NCBI GenBank assembly: GCA_015066115.1
Contig: SVOZ01000005.1
Span: forward strand, 87,651-151,650
Direction of reading: 5' to 3'
DNA from: Oscillospiraceae bacterium
GTDB lineage: Bacteria; Bacillota; Clostridia; Oscillospirales; Ruminococcaceae
Length of the DNA: 64,000 nucleotides
The translations under genes were made by a program, and so were the position numbers. Positions 17,191 through 24,988 of the stretch are shown one piece after another (position 1 is the first letter of the stretch; each line of letters begins with the position of its first letter). The notes under the pieces are model-generated. The model was not told the origin of the DNA, searched no databases, and worked only from the letters and a program-made list of their open reading frames with translations.

Positions 17191-17907
17191 TTAGTTTGCT
17201 TGTTTTGTGAAAATAACGGTTACGTCGGGGTGAACCTGCAAAATAGATGCGGGATTTTTCGGGGTGATTGGGCCTGTTAAAGCCTCTTTTAAAATTTGCT
17301 CCTTATTCTCGCCCGAAACCACCATAAGAATTTTCTTTGCCTGCATAATAGACATCATTCCCATGGTAAGCGCCTTTTTTGGAACCTCATCTGCGCTCTC
17401 AAAAAATCTGGAGTTTGCCTGTATTGTGGACTCGTCAAGGTCTACAAGATGGGTTTCCTTAACAAAAACATCATCAGGCTCGTTAAAGCCGATGTGTCCG
17501 TCAATGCCTATCCCGAGAAGCTGAAGGTCAATTCCGCCTATCTCTTTAATAAATGCGTCATATCTCTCGCCCTCTGCCTCGGGGTCCTTTGCAAGACCGT
17601 TGGGAACATGGGTGTTATTTTTGTCTATATTTACGTGATCAAAAAGGTGGTCATTCATAAAATAACGGTAGCTCTGCTCATTTTCGCCCGAAAGACCGTA
17701 ATATTCGTCAAGGTTTACTGTTGTAACCTGGGCAAAGTCAAGGTCTCCCTTTTTACACCATTCGATAAGCTGATTATATGTACCGATTGGAGTTGAGCCT
17801 GTTGCAAGGCCGATAACTGCCTTGGGGTTTGAAATAATTTCTGCCGAAATAATATTTGCAGCCTTTCTGGACATTTCCTTGTAGGTTGCCACCTCATAAA
17901 ACTTCAT
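17191..17907 (-). CDS. nagB: Glucosamine-6-phosphate deaminase
   Basis: 238 residues, the usual short Firmicutes form. It converts glucosamine 6-phosphate to fructose 6-phosphate and ammonia, letting amino sugars enter glycolysis. Visible features: IGLATGSTPIGTY (phosphate loop), VNLDEYYGL (catalytic Asp), LLGIGIDGHIGFNEP (catalytic His and Glu) and KEALTGPITPKNPASILQ. Monocistronic, with a good sigma-A promoter; no nagA is adjacent. Confidence 0.96.
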   Translation of the reverse strand: MKFYEVATYKEMSRKAANIISAEIISNPKAVIGLATGSTPIGTYNQLIEWCKKGDLDFAQVTTVNLDEYYGLSGENEQSYRYFMNDHLFDHVNIDKNNTHVPNGLAKDPEAEGERYDAFIKEIGGIDLQLLGIGIDGHIGFNEPDDVFVKETHLVDLDESTIQANSRFFESADEVPKKALTMGMMSIMQAKKILMVVSGENKEQILKEALTGPITPKNPASILQVHPDVTVIFTKQAN

Positions 17908-17943
17908 TTTTTCTTCCTCCGAAACTTTTTTATCTTAAGTTAC

Positions 17944-17972
17944 ATTATAACCCCATTTTTAGCTATTTGCAA
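17944..17972 (-). promoter_or_regulatory. Promoter of nagB
   Basis: Minus-strand TTGCAA (17972-17967), a 17-base spacer and TATAAT (17949-17944). Confidence 0.7.
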
Positions 17973-18042
17973 TACACTTACAGCCAAAAATGCAAAAAAA
18001 TTTCATTTTTTTAGTTTTATGTAACATTATTTCAATAAAAAC

Positions 18043-18064
18043 GCCTCCTTTTTTCAAAGGAGGC
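18043..18064 (-). terminator. Terminator of the exo/endonuclease-like gene
   Basis: GCCTCCTTT pairs with AAAGGAGGC; on the minus strand it is followed by GTTTTTATT. Confidence 0.85.
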
Positions 18065-18069
18065 AGGGA

Positions 18070-19128
18070 TTATTTAAGCGATATTTCCAAAAGAACGGGG
18101 TTATGATAGGAATACCTAAACTGCTGATCTACGGTTACGATCATTTTTACATCTATATTCTGAGAAACTATGTAGCCATCGCAGAGATAAACCTGCCGCT
18201 CCTCCTGTGTAAGAGAACTGTCAAACGGCTTATCTAAAATTCGAGCCGTTGCAACGGCGCTATCGTAAACAAGATTCCAGCCGCTTTTAAGGCTTTCAAA
18301 GCCGAAATTGCCGGGCTCCCAGCGGTTTCTGTCATTTAATGGGTATCTTGAGGCGGTGTCATCAAGGCTGCAATAAAAGCTTCCGCCGGCGATAACATAG
18401 TCGCCGTTTTGAGCCGCTTTTTCTGCAAAATCCACCACAGCCTCTATCTGCGCAAGGCGCTTTTCATCCGATATGTAAGCGTCGACCTCAAAGTTTATAA
18501 GCACAAGCTTTTTCTCGCTTGCCTCTATTTCAAATTCGGTTACAAGCATTGCGGCTTTAGGGTTTAAAGCGCTTGACAAGCCGCTATAGCCTGCAGGGAG
18601 CGACACCCTTGTTGCCGATAAAACTTCTTTACGACTTAAGGTCAAAAGGCCGGAATTTACCTTTTTATAGGGCGGCAAAAGCGAGGTGCTCCTTACTTTA
18701 AAATCGGCAGCGAAAGCGCCCATATATGAACCGTTTGTGATATAATAGGAAAGCTGATCGACATATCGGCTTCTATGGGAATCAACATCAACATCCTGCA
18801 AAAGCACAGCGTCGGCATTTGAGAGGTTTACTATCTCGGCTATTCCTCTCACATTTTTAAGCACAGCATCGGCAGAGGCGCGCCCACCTTTTCCGCCCTC
18901 TTTTTTGCTGTCGCCCTCTTCTCCCAATGCGCCATGACCTGTGTTAAAGGTAAGTATTTTAATCTTATCGGCTGAAATTTTGCTTTGCTGGGCCTCGCCG
19001 ACAATCAAAGCCTGTTCTTGAGCCTTGGGATTATAGCCTGTAAATGCCGTGATTGCGGCATTTACAAAAAGGAAAACCACAACAGCTATCACAACTGCAA
19101 CAACGCCGCGCGCCGCTTTACTCTGCAT
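18070..19128 (-). CDS. Membrane-anchored endonuclease/exonuclease/phosphatase-family protein
   Basis: 352 residues from ATG 19128, where GAGGGAGGG lies 7 bases upstream. An N-terminal membrane helix (about 7-26) is followed by an extracytoplasmic EEP fold: ILTFNTGHG (metal-binding Asn), ADAVLLQDVDVDSHRS (the position normally Glu reads Asp), VLINFEVDAY and IAGGSFY in place of the more usual GDFN. The canonical catalytic residues are thus partly changed, so it may be a divergent hydrolase or a binding protein. The substrate is unknown. An extended -10 (TGCTATACT) lies about 45 bases upstream. Confidence 0.7.
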   Translation of the reverse strand: MQSKAARGVVAVVIAVVVFLFVNAAITAFTGYNPKAQEQALIVGEAQQSKISADKIKILTFNTGHGALGEEGDSKKEGGKGGRASADAVLKNVRGIAEIVNLSNADAVLLQDVDVDSHRSRYVDQLSYYITNGSYMGAFAADFKVRSTSLLPPYKKVNSGLLTLSRKEVLSATRVSLPAGYSGLSSALNPKAAMLVTEFEIEASEKKLVLINFEVDAYISDEKRLAQIEAVVDFAEKAAQNGDYVIAGGSFYCSLDDTASRYPLNDRNRWEPGNFGFESLKSGWNLVYDSAVATARILDKPFDSSLTQEERQVYLCDGYIVSQNIDVKMIVTVDQQFRYSYHNPVLLEISLK

Positions 19129-19300
19129 AGTTTTCCCTCCCTCAATATAGTAATTTAAGTATAGCATACCTTATAAGAAAATTCCACAAAATAATTTATA
19201 TTTCCAATTTTTTCTTTATAAAGCACCACTTTACAAAGCAAAACCACTGTGCTAAAATGAAATTAAGCAAATACTCAAAATTTTTGAGGAGATGAAAAAA

Positions 19301-20464
19301 ATGAAAAAGATCTTAGCATTTTCACTCGCAGCATTCCTTTTAGTTTCGCTTTGCGCTTGCGGCGGCAAAGAGAGCAATAATTCCTCTGAGATCATGCTCT
19401 CTGTGGGAAAAACAGAAGAGGTGGAAGTCAAAGCCGCCGAGAATGTTTTCCCTGAAAACACCGTTGTTGAAATTAAGGCTATAAGCTCGGGAGACGACTA
19501 CGAGACAGCAACCACTGCTCTTAAAACGACCGCAAAAAAGTTTACTGTTTATGACATTACCGCAAAAAGCGAAAATGTTTCGGTTCAGCCTAACGGAACA
19601 GTAGAGGCCACCTTTGAGGTGCCCGCCGAGTACGATCTTGACAGGGTTGCGGTAATCTACATATCTGATGACGGCAAGGCAGAAACCCTTTCCTGCACCG
19701 TTGATAAAACTGCAAAAACCGTTACCGCACAGCTTTCACATTTCAGCCTCTACGCTGTTGTTGAGCTGGTCGAGGAGGACACACAAAGCACAATAAGCGG
19801 GGTTACATCCTCAGACAGCGCATCCGAAACCTCAAGCAACAACACTTCTTTGGATAAGCCCGCAGAATCCAGCAAGCCTACAGAGTCAAGCAAGCCTGCT
19901 CACACCCATTCCTTTGCCGCCGCCACCTGCACAAGCGCCAAAAAGTGCGCCTGCGGAGTAACAGAAGGCAAGGCGCTCGGCCACGATTATGTTGAGGATA
20001 AGTGCAGCAGATGCGGCGCGATCGACAAAACCTACAAAGCCCTTACAAGCGGTTACTGGACTGTTGCTGTGGTAGACGGCAACACATTGTACGACGTTTC
20101 ATTTGTCTTTTCGGGTGAGGAGCCCAATGCCTCTATTGGTATAGGCGATAACATCAAGGGATTGCCCGAGGATTTCCAAAATGAAATTCTAAACAACCCT
20201 GCAGATTATTCCGATTCAATCTTAAAGGTAGGAAATGAAACCTACTATGTAGGCAGAGGTTTTGGCTGTCCGATAACATTTGAGACTAATAAAAACACAG
20301 TTGTAATAACAGAGATGGACAGCACCAACACAATCACACTTACAAGAACTGCCGGCGACAAATACAAGATCACTGCAATTAGTGGCGACTTTATGGGAGA
20401 AAGCAATACGCTAAAAGTTGGAATTGTTTTAACCTGGAAAGAGGCAGAAATCGCCGAAAACTAA
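19301..20464 (+). CDS. Modular secreted lipoprotein with Cys-rich ribbon module
   Basis: 387 residues from ATG 19301, which is correctly spaced from the RBS GAGGA; an ATG at 19292 abuts it. The signal peptide ends in the lipobox LCAC, so the protein should be lipid-anchored outside the membrane. Residues about 25-155 form a beta-rich domain also found near the C-terminus of the LRR protein at 36068. A Ser/Thr/Pro linker (PAESSKPTESSKP) leads to a HTHSF...CTSAKKCACG...LGHDY...CSRCG ribbon-like module, then a C-terminal domain of ~140 residues of unknown role. It is related in layout to the lipoprotein at 47904. Confidence 0.75.
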   Translation: MKKILAFSLAAFLLVSLCACGGKESNNSSEIMLSVGKTEEVEVKAAENVFPENTVVEIKAISSGDDYETATTALKTTAKKFTVYDITAKSENVSVQPNGTVEATFEVPAEYDLDRVAVIYISDDGKAETLSCTVDKTAKTVTAQLSHFSLYAVVELVEEDTQSTISGVTSSDSASETSSNNTSLDKPAESSKPTESSKPAHTHSFAAATCTSAKKCACGVTEGKALGHDYVEDKCSRCGAIDKTYKALTSGYWTVAVVDGNTLYDVSFVFSGEEPNASIGIGDNIKGLPEDFQNEILNNPADYSDSILKVGNETYYVGRGFGCPITFETNKNTVVITEMDSTNTITLTRTAGDKYKITAISGDFMGESNTLKVGIVLTWKEAEIAEN

Positions 20465-20474
20465 AATATAACTT

Positions 20475-20502
20475 AAGGCGAGGGCAATGCCCTCGCCTTT
20501 TT
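20475..20502 (+). terminator. Terminator of the lipoprotein gene
   Basis: AAGGCGAGGGC (20475-20485) pairs with GCCCTCGCCTT (20489-20499) and is followed by T residues. Confidence 0.9.
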
Positions 20503-20504
20503 AT

Positions 20505-20533
20505 TTGCAAAAACCTCTCTTGTGTGGTAGAAT
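20505..20533 (+). promoter_or_regulatory. Promoter of the TrmH-family gene
   Basis: TTGCAA (20505-20510), a 17-base spacer and TAGAAT (20528-20533), 30 bases before the ATG. Confidence 0.65.
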
Positions 20534-20562
20534 TGTTTTAATACATTTAAAGGGGAAAAGAA

Positions 20563-21402
20563 ATGGCGCAGATAATTACCATAAACGACATAAATGCAGC
20601 CGAGCTGAAAATTTACGCATCTCTCACAGAGGCACAGTTAAAAACAGACAACGGCCTGTTTATTGCCGAGAGCGTAAAGGTTATAAAAGTGGCATTAAAT
20701 AAAGGCCTTGTGCCTGCAAGTTTTCTTATGGAAGAGCGCCAGATAGAAGGCATCGGCAGGGAAATTTTAGAGCTCTGCCCCAACACCCCTGTTTACACTG
20801 CATCACGACAGGTGCTATCCCAGCTCACAGGCTTTGAGCTGACGCGCGGAGTTCTCTGCGCAATGAAGCGTCCTCAGATGCTATCGCTTGACAGCGCTTT
20901 AAAGGATGCGAAAAGAATCGCTGTGCTCGAGCGGCTTAGCGACTCTGTTAATGTCGGAGCAATATTCAGAAGCGCCGCCGCGCTCGGAATAGATGCGATG
21001 CTTCTTTTTCACAACTGTGCAGAGCCGCTTAACCGCCGATGTGTAAGGGTTAGTATGGGGTCTGTTTTCTTGGTGCCCTGGGCATTTTTTGATAAGGAAA
21101 ATTACCCTGAGCCGCAGGATGCGGTAAGCTATCTTAAATCTAAAGGGTTTACAACCGCCGCAATGGCTCTTAAAGACGACAGCATCAGCATAGACAGCGA
21201 CCTATTAAACAAAGCTGACAAGCTCGCGCTTTTCTTTGGCGCAGAGGGCGATGGACTAAGCCTACAGACGATAGAAAACTGCGACTACACAGTTAAGATC
21301 CCTATGTACAACGATGTAGACTCATTAAATGTCGCCGCCGCAGCCGCAATAAGCTTTTGGGAGCTAAAAAAACAAAACAAAAACTTTAAAGACTGCTTAT
21401 AA
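20563..21402 (+). CDS. TrmH/SpoU-family RNA 2'-O-methyltransferase
   Basis: 279 residues. An N-terminal SpoU substrate-binding domain is followed by the knotted SAM-binding SPOUT domain with the three motifs LERLSDSVNVGAIFRSAAA, LALFFGAEGDGLS and IPMYNDVDSLNVAAAAAI. It methylates a ribose 2'-OH in rRNA or tRNA; the exact target (RlmB-like, TrmH-like or TsnR-like) is not visible. It shares a transcript with a small membrane protein 10 bases downstream. Confidence 0.9.
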   Translation: MAQIITINDINAAELKIYASLTEAQLKTDNGLFIAESVKVIKVALNKGLVPASFLMEERQIEGIGREILELCPNTPVYTASRQVLSQLTGFELTRGVLCAMKRPQMLSLDSALKDAKRIAVLERLSDSVNVGAIFRSAAALGIDAMLLFHNCAEPLNRRCVRVSMGSVFLVPWAFFDKENYPEPQDAVSYLKSKGFTTAAMALKDDSISIDSDLLNKADKLALFFGAEGDGLSLQTIENCDYTVKIPMYNDVDSLNVAAAAAISFWELKKQNKNFKDCL

Positions 21403-21412
21403 GGAGTTTGTT

Positions 21413-21742
21413 ATGTCTGATTTCTACAAAAATATGATGGACGAGGCTTTTAAAGAGTATTACGAGCGTTTTCTTGCGCTAAATGCCACCTCAAAAGAAA
21501 ACGCCGTAACCCTATATGAGCTTTTCCCCGATAAACGTCCCTTTTTATATCGCGACAGGATGCACAAAATGCTAAGTTGCGGTATTGTAAAGAGAGTCGG
21601 TTTTAACAGATATTGGCTTGATGAGTCAAGAGCCTCAGACTCGAAAGCGGTCCTATTTAATCGTCTTTTAGTTGTTCTGCTTGGCATTGCATTTGCCATT
21701 GTGCTGTTGCTTGCCGATAAATTTGGAATAATAAGTTTGTAA
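21413..21742 (+). CDS. Small protein with C-terminal membrane helix, function unknown
   Basis: 109 residues. The N-terminal ~75 are charged and could form a winged-helix-like fold (TLYELFPDKRPFLYRDRMHKM, then CGIVKRVGFNRYWL). Residues about 85-104 form one hydrophobic helix (LLVVLLGIAFAIVLLLA), giving a tail-anchored look. RBS AAGGAG lies 9 bases before the ATG. Cotranscribed with the upstream methyltransferase. I do not recognise the family. Confidence 0.65.
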   Translation: MSDFYKNMMDEAFKEYYERFLALNATSKENAVTLYELFPDKRPFLYRDRMHKMLSCGIVKRVGFNRYWLDESRASDSKAVLFNRLLVVLLGIAFAIVLLLADKFGIISL

Positions 21743-21763
21743 TACGAAAATTTGCGCAATGGC

Positions 21764-21792
21764 TTGTGTAAGTTAAATTAGTTTGTTATAAT
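21764..21792 (+). promoter_or_regulatory. Promoter of the small lipoprotein gene
   Basis: TTGTGT (21764-21769), a 17-base spacer and TATAAT (21787-21792), about 50 bases before the ATG. Confidence 0.65.
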
Positions 21793-21843
21793 TTGTCTTA
21801 TGGCAACGTACAGTTGCGAGTTTTGTAAAGAGAGGGAAACACT

Positions 21844-22443
21844 ATGAAAAAATTGCTCGTTTTGTTACTTATGTTAGCATTTACGCTATGCCTTACCGCC
21901 TGTGAAGCAAAGGAAAACGCTAACGGCAGCTTAGGTTCACAAATCACATCAAGCGAAACTGCTTCATCCGAAAATGAGACCGCTTCTACAGAAACCTCAA
22001 GCGTTCAGTCAAAATTAAACCCCAAAACCGACTTCAAATTTGGAAAATACACCACCAAGTTCTACAGTGATGACAAGCAAAGCTATTATGAGATATCCTT
22101 ATTATTCTATAAGGACTTTGAGGGTCTTGAATACCACAAAGATAGTTATTACACCGCTGAAGGCTGCAGAAAAAAATACGCTGGCTGGGGAATGGAATTT
22201 AATGAATCCGAGTTACCTTCTGAAGACAGCATTAATTTAAACGGAGTTACCTACTATAGTCTTGGCGACTGGGAAATATTACCTGAATCCTATAAAATGT
22301 CTGATACAAATATCAAGATAAGCCCCGACAATGAAAAATACGGCACTCTGTCGCTTAATGCTGACGGCACTTTAGTTGTTGACGCAGCGGACGACGATAG
22401 ATATTCAAAACCCGGCACCGTTTACACCTTTGTTGAGGAATAA
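21844..22443 (+). CDS. Small secreted lipoprotein
   Basis: 199 residues. The signal peptide ends in the lipobox LTAC (Cys near 20), followed by a low-complexity Ser/Thr/Glu linker (SSETASSENETASTETSS). The ~135-residue C-terminal domain contains NLNGVTYYSLG and GTLSLNADGTLVV...PGTVYTF. These stretches resemble the C-terminal domain of the lipoprotein at 47904 (YKGKKYYSEGG, DGRLIV, PAGTVYST), so the two are probably distant paralogues. Function unknown. Confidence 0.7.
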   Translation: MKKLLVLLLMLAFTLCLTACEAKENANGSLGSQITSSETASSENETASTETSSVQSKLNPKTDFKFGKYTTKFYSDDKQSYYEISLLFYKDFEGLEYHKDSYYTAEGCRKKYAGWGMEFNESELPSEDSINLNGVTYYSLGDWEILPESYKMSDTNIKISPDNEKYGTLSLNADGTLVVDAADDDRYSKPGTVYTFVEE

Positions 22444-22465
22444 TAAAAGCTTAACACTATGTTAT

Positions 22466-22498
22466 AAAAACCTCCCGCATTATGCGGGAGGTTTTTTG
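22466..22498. terminator. Bidirectional terminator
   Basis: AACCTCCCGCA pairs with TGCGGGAGGTT around TTA, with A and T runs outside; it also contains the last codons of the convergent deacetylase gene. Confidence 0.9.
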
Positions 22499-23250
22499 TG
22501 TTGTTTTCCTGCTGAGTCGATATAATAGTTTTCCTTATAGATGAGTTTGTCGGCGGTTACAAATGAGTAGTCCTCTTTTGTGAGTTTTTTTAAAATCTCA
22601 TCGACGGCGGCAGGGGTGTTTTCCAAATCGTTATGAAAAAGGATGATGCTTCCGCTTTTGGCATTCTCGGTTACATTTTTAACCATCTGCTCCACTGTTT
22701 TTCCCTGCCAATCTCTTGAATCTATGTTCCACTGCACTGTGTACATTTTAAGACCTTCAACCTCGGTGATAAGGGTGTTGTTATACTCGCCGTAAGGCCC
22801 TCTGTACAAAATCGGAGTGTATCCCGTTAATGCCTTTATTTTATCATTGCAGGCGGTTATATCAGCTCTAAGCTGCTCGGCACTCATTTTTTCGATATGC
22901 CCATGTTTATCAGAATGGTTTGCAAGGGTGTGGCCTGCGGCATAGATTTTGCGGACATCGTCGGGATATTTGGAAACCCACTCGCCTGTAAAGAAAAAGG
23001 TTGCCTTTGCACTGTTTTGGTCTAAAATCTTTAAAATCTCATCGGTGTCACTATTGCCCCACGCCGCATCAAAGGTTAGGGCAATCTGTTTTTTATCGGT
23101 TTCAACGCAGTAAATGGGGATTTTTCGCTCCATTGCGGCAGTGCTGACCGCATCTATTCCCTGCGGCACAAGAACGGATACAAGAATTGCAATCAAAAGG
23201 TAAAGAACTATTGACACGGCTTCTCTTTTGCCTACAACATATGTTTTCAT
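22480..23250 (-). CDS. PdaB-like polysaccharide deacetylase
   Basis: 256 residues from ATG 23250, where AGAGGTG lies 6 bases upstream. One N-terminal membrane helix (about 10-30) precedes a NodB domain with the PdaB-type motifs TFDAAWGNSDT (motif 1), ANHSDKHGH (metal-binding His pair), YRGPYGEYN, WNIDSRDW and ILFHN. Such proteins de-N-acetylate peptidoglycan; PdaB is needed to maintain mature spores in Bacillus. The Ala-Ala-Trp after the motif-1 Asp is characteristic of the sporulation subgroup. The role here is inferred from family and from the other spore genes in the window. Confidence 0.85.
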   Translation of the reverse strand: MKTYVVGKREAVSIVLYLLIAILVSVLVPQGIDAVSTAAMERKIPIYCVETDKKQIALTFDAAWGNSDTDEILKILDQNSAKATFFFTGEWVSKYPDDVRKIYAAGHTLANHSDKHGHIEKMSAEQLRADITACNDKIKALTGYTPILYRGPYGEYNNTLITEVEGLKMYTVQWNIDSRDWQGKTVEQMVKNVTENAKSGSIILFHNDLENTPAAVDEILKKLTKEDYSFVTADKLIYKENYYIDSAGKQHKKPPA

Positions 23251-23514
23251 TAAAACACCTCTTTTAAAAAATATATGAAGCAAAAGAATTTTTTATTTTG
23301 GATTTTTAAAAAACTGCGGCTTTTTAAAGCTGTTTTTTATTTTTCTGAGGCGTTTTCTGATTTTTGCACGATTTTTGCAAAATCAAAAAACGGCAGATCT
23401 GCATAATATGGTTGTAGATGCCCCGCAAGAGAAAGATGCGCAGGCGGCGCGGGGCGGTGGGACGGCGCGCCCTTTAAGAGAGCCGCCCTGCACAAAGCTG
23501 CCTGCTTTATATAA

Positions 23515-23614
23515 AAATCCCCTCATTTGCGCACTTGCAAGTGAGGGGATTTGCGTTTCAAACCGCGAGCTCTTCGTTTTAATTTGTGAGAACGGTAAAA
23601 AGGACCGTCGAGGA
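23515..23614 (-). ncRNA. Candidate small RNA downstream of tuf
   Basis: On the minus strand a possible promoter (TTGTCA at 23650-23645, 18-base spacer, TATAGA at 23626-23621) is followed about 8 bases later by a GC-rich start. A hairpin follows (ACGGT...ACCGT), then at 23552-23515 a 16-bp hairpin (one G-T pair) directly followed by TTTTTATAT, a complete intrinsic terminator form. This is a promoter-to-terminator unit of about 100 bases without an ORF. It is a prediction from structure only. Confidence 0.35.
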
Positions 23615-23650
23615 CGCCGGTCTATACAAGTTTAACTAAGTATATGACAA

Positions 23651-23680
23651 AAAAGAGCCGGCTTAAAGCCAGCTCTTTTT
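23651..23680 (-). terminator. Terminator of the str operon after tuf
   Basis: AAAAGAGC/GCTCTTTT with inner GGCT/AGCC and one mismatch, followed on the minus strand by a T-rich stretch, 14 bases after the tuf stop. Confidence 0.8.
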
Positions 23681-23693
23681 AAGCGAATATTAA

Positions 23694-24893
23694 TTATTCG
23701 TTGATGGCAGTAACAACGCCGGAACCGACGGTACGTCCGCCTTCACGGATAGCGAAACGGAGTCCGGGCTCGATAGCGATAGAGTTGATAAGCTCAACAT
23801 CCATCTCTACGTTATCGCCAGGCATGCACATCTCTACGCCTGCGGGAAGGTTAACAACACCGGTAACGTCGGTAGTTCTGAAATAGAACTGGGGACGATA
23901 GTTGTTGAAGAACGGAGTGTGACGGCCGCCCTCTTCCTTCTTAAGAACGTAAACCTGACCGTGGAACTTGGTGTGGGGGTTGATGGAGCCGGGCTTACAA
24001 AGAACCTGACCACGCTCGATCTCAGTTCTCTGGATACCACGGAGAAGAGTACCAATGTTGTCGCCAGCCTCAGCATAGTCAAGAAGCTTTCTGAACATCT
24101 CAACACCGGTAACGGTGGTCTTTCTGGTTTCGTCGGAAAGACCAACGATTTCTACTTCGTCGCCAACCTTGATCTGTCCACGCTCAACTCTACCGGTAGC
24201 AACAGTACCACGACCGGTGATGGTGAATACGTCTTCAACAGGCATAAGGAAGGGAAGGTCAGACTTTCTCTCAGGAGTGGGGATGTAAGCGTCAACAGCA
24301 TCCATGAGCTCAAGGATCGAAGCATAAGCAGGATCATTGATGTCATTGGGAGCTTCGAGAGCTTTGAGAGCAGAACCCTTAACGATGGGAATATCATCGC
24401 CGGGGAAGTCATAGCTGGAGAGAAGATCACGGATCTCCATCTCAACGAGCTCGAGGAGCTCTTCGTCGTCAACCTGATCAGCCTTGTTCATATAAACAAC
24501 GATATAAGGAACGCCAACCTGACGAGCGAGCAGGATGTGCTCACGGGTCTGGGGCATAGGACCGTCAGCAGAAGAAACAACGAGGATAGCACCGTCCATC
24601 TGAGCAGCACCGGTGATCATGTTTTTAACATAGTCAGCGTGTCCCGGGCAGTCAACGTGAGCATAGTGACGAGTTTTGGTCTCATACTCAACGTGAGCGG
24701 TGTTGATGGTAATTCCTCTTTCTCTCTCTTCGGGAGCCTTATCGATCATGTCATAAGCCATGAACTCTGCGCTTCCCTGAATACCGAGAGTCTTTGTGAT
24801 TGCTGCGGTAAGGGTGGTCTTACCATGGTCAACGTGACCGATGGTACCAATGTTTACGTGGGGCTTGTTTCTTTCAAATTTAGCCTTTGCCAT
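23694..24893 (-). CDS. tuf: Translation elongation factor Tu
   Basis: 399 residues, full length. It carries aminoacyl-tRNA to the ribosome as a GTP complex. G motifs: [10 protein letters not shown] (19-28), DCPGHADYV and NKADQVDD; domain 2 begins near [14 protein letters not shown] and domain 3 ends VVTAINE. Last gene of the rpoB-to-tuf cluster, with its own terminator. Codon use is strongly biased, as expected for a very abundant protein, and this produces a long spurious antisense frame. Confidence 0.99.
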   Translation of the reverse strand: MAKAKFERNKPHVNIGTIGHVDHGKTTLTAAITKTLGIQGSAEFMAYDMIDKAPEERERGITINTAHVEYETKTRHYAHVDCPGHADYVKNMITGAAQMDGAILVVSSADGPMPQTREHILLARQVGVPYIVVYMNKADQVDDEELLELVEMEIRDLLSSYDFPGDDIPIVKGSALKALEAPNDINDPAYASILELMDAVDAYIPTPERKSDLPFLMPVEDVFTITGRGTVATGRVERGQIKVGDEVEIVGLSDETRKTTVTGVEMFRKLLDYAEAGDNIGTLLRGIQRTEIERGQVLCKPGSINPHTKFHGQVYVLKKEEGGRHTPFFNNYRPQFYFRTTDVTGVVNLPAGVEMCMPGDNVEMDVELINSIAIEPGLRFAIREGGRTVGSGVVTAINE

Positions 24894-24988
24894 TCTAATT
24901 TCCTCCTTAAAATGAAAATAAATTATTTCAAATTATAAGTTTAACTATATTTTAGCAAATAGTCTGAAAAATATCAAGTGTTTTTATA

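Larger units (their letters stand above)
23251..23693. other. 443-base intergenic region with structured GC-rich core, no gene
   Basis: AT-rich flanks enclose a GC-rich core at 23388-23512. Complementary stretches there are GCCCCGC 23420-23426 with GCGGGGC 23449-23455, GGGCGG 23452-23457 with CCGCCC 23483-23488, and GGCAG/CTGCC at the ends. A second structured block lies at 23515-23614. I see no RBS-preceded frame of credible composition. It lacks the signatures of SRP RNA, RNase P RNA or tmRNA that I would recognise. Confidence 0.5.

Noticed and set aside
23251..23693. SRP RNA, RNase P RNA, tmRNA or 6S RNA
   Set aside because: No GGAAG/GCAG SRP loop, no RNase P core, no tRNA-like ends of tmRNA; a 6S-like rod cannot be excluded but has no positive signature.
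23919..24938. 339-residue + strand frame opposite tuf
   Set aside because: Antisense shadow created by the strong codon bias of tuf; long antisense frames also lie opposite fusA, rpoB, rpoC and infB.
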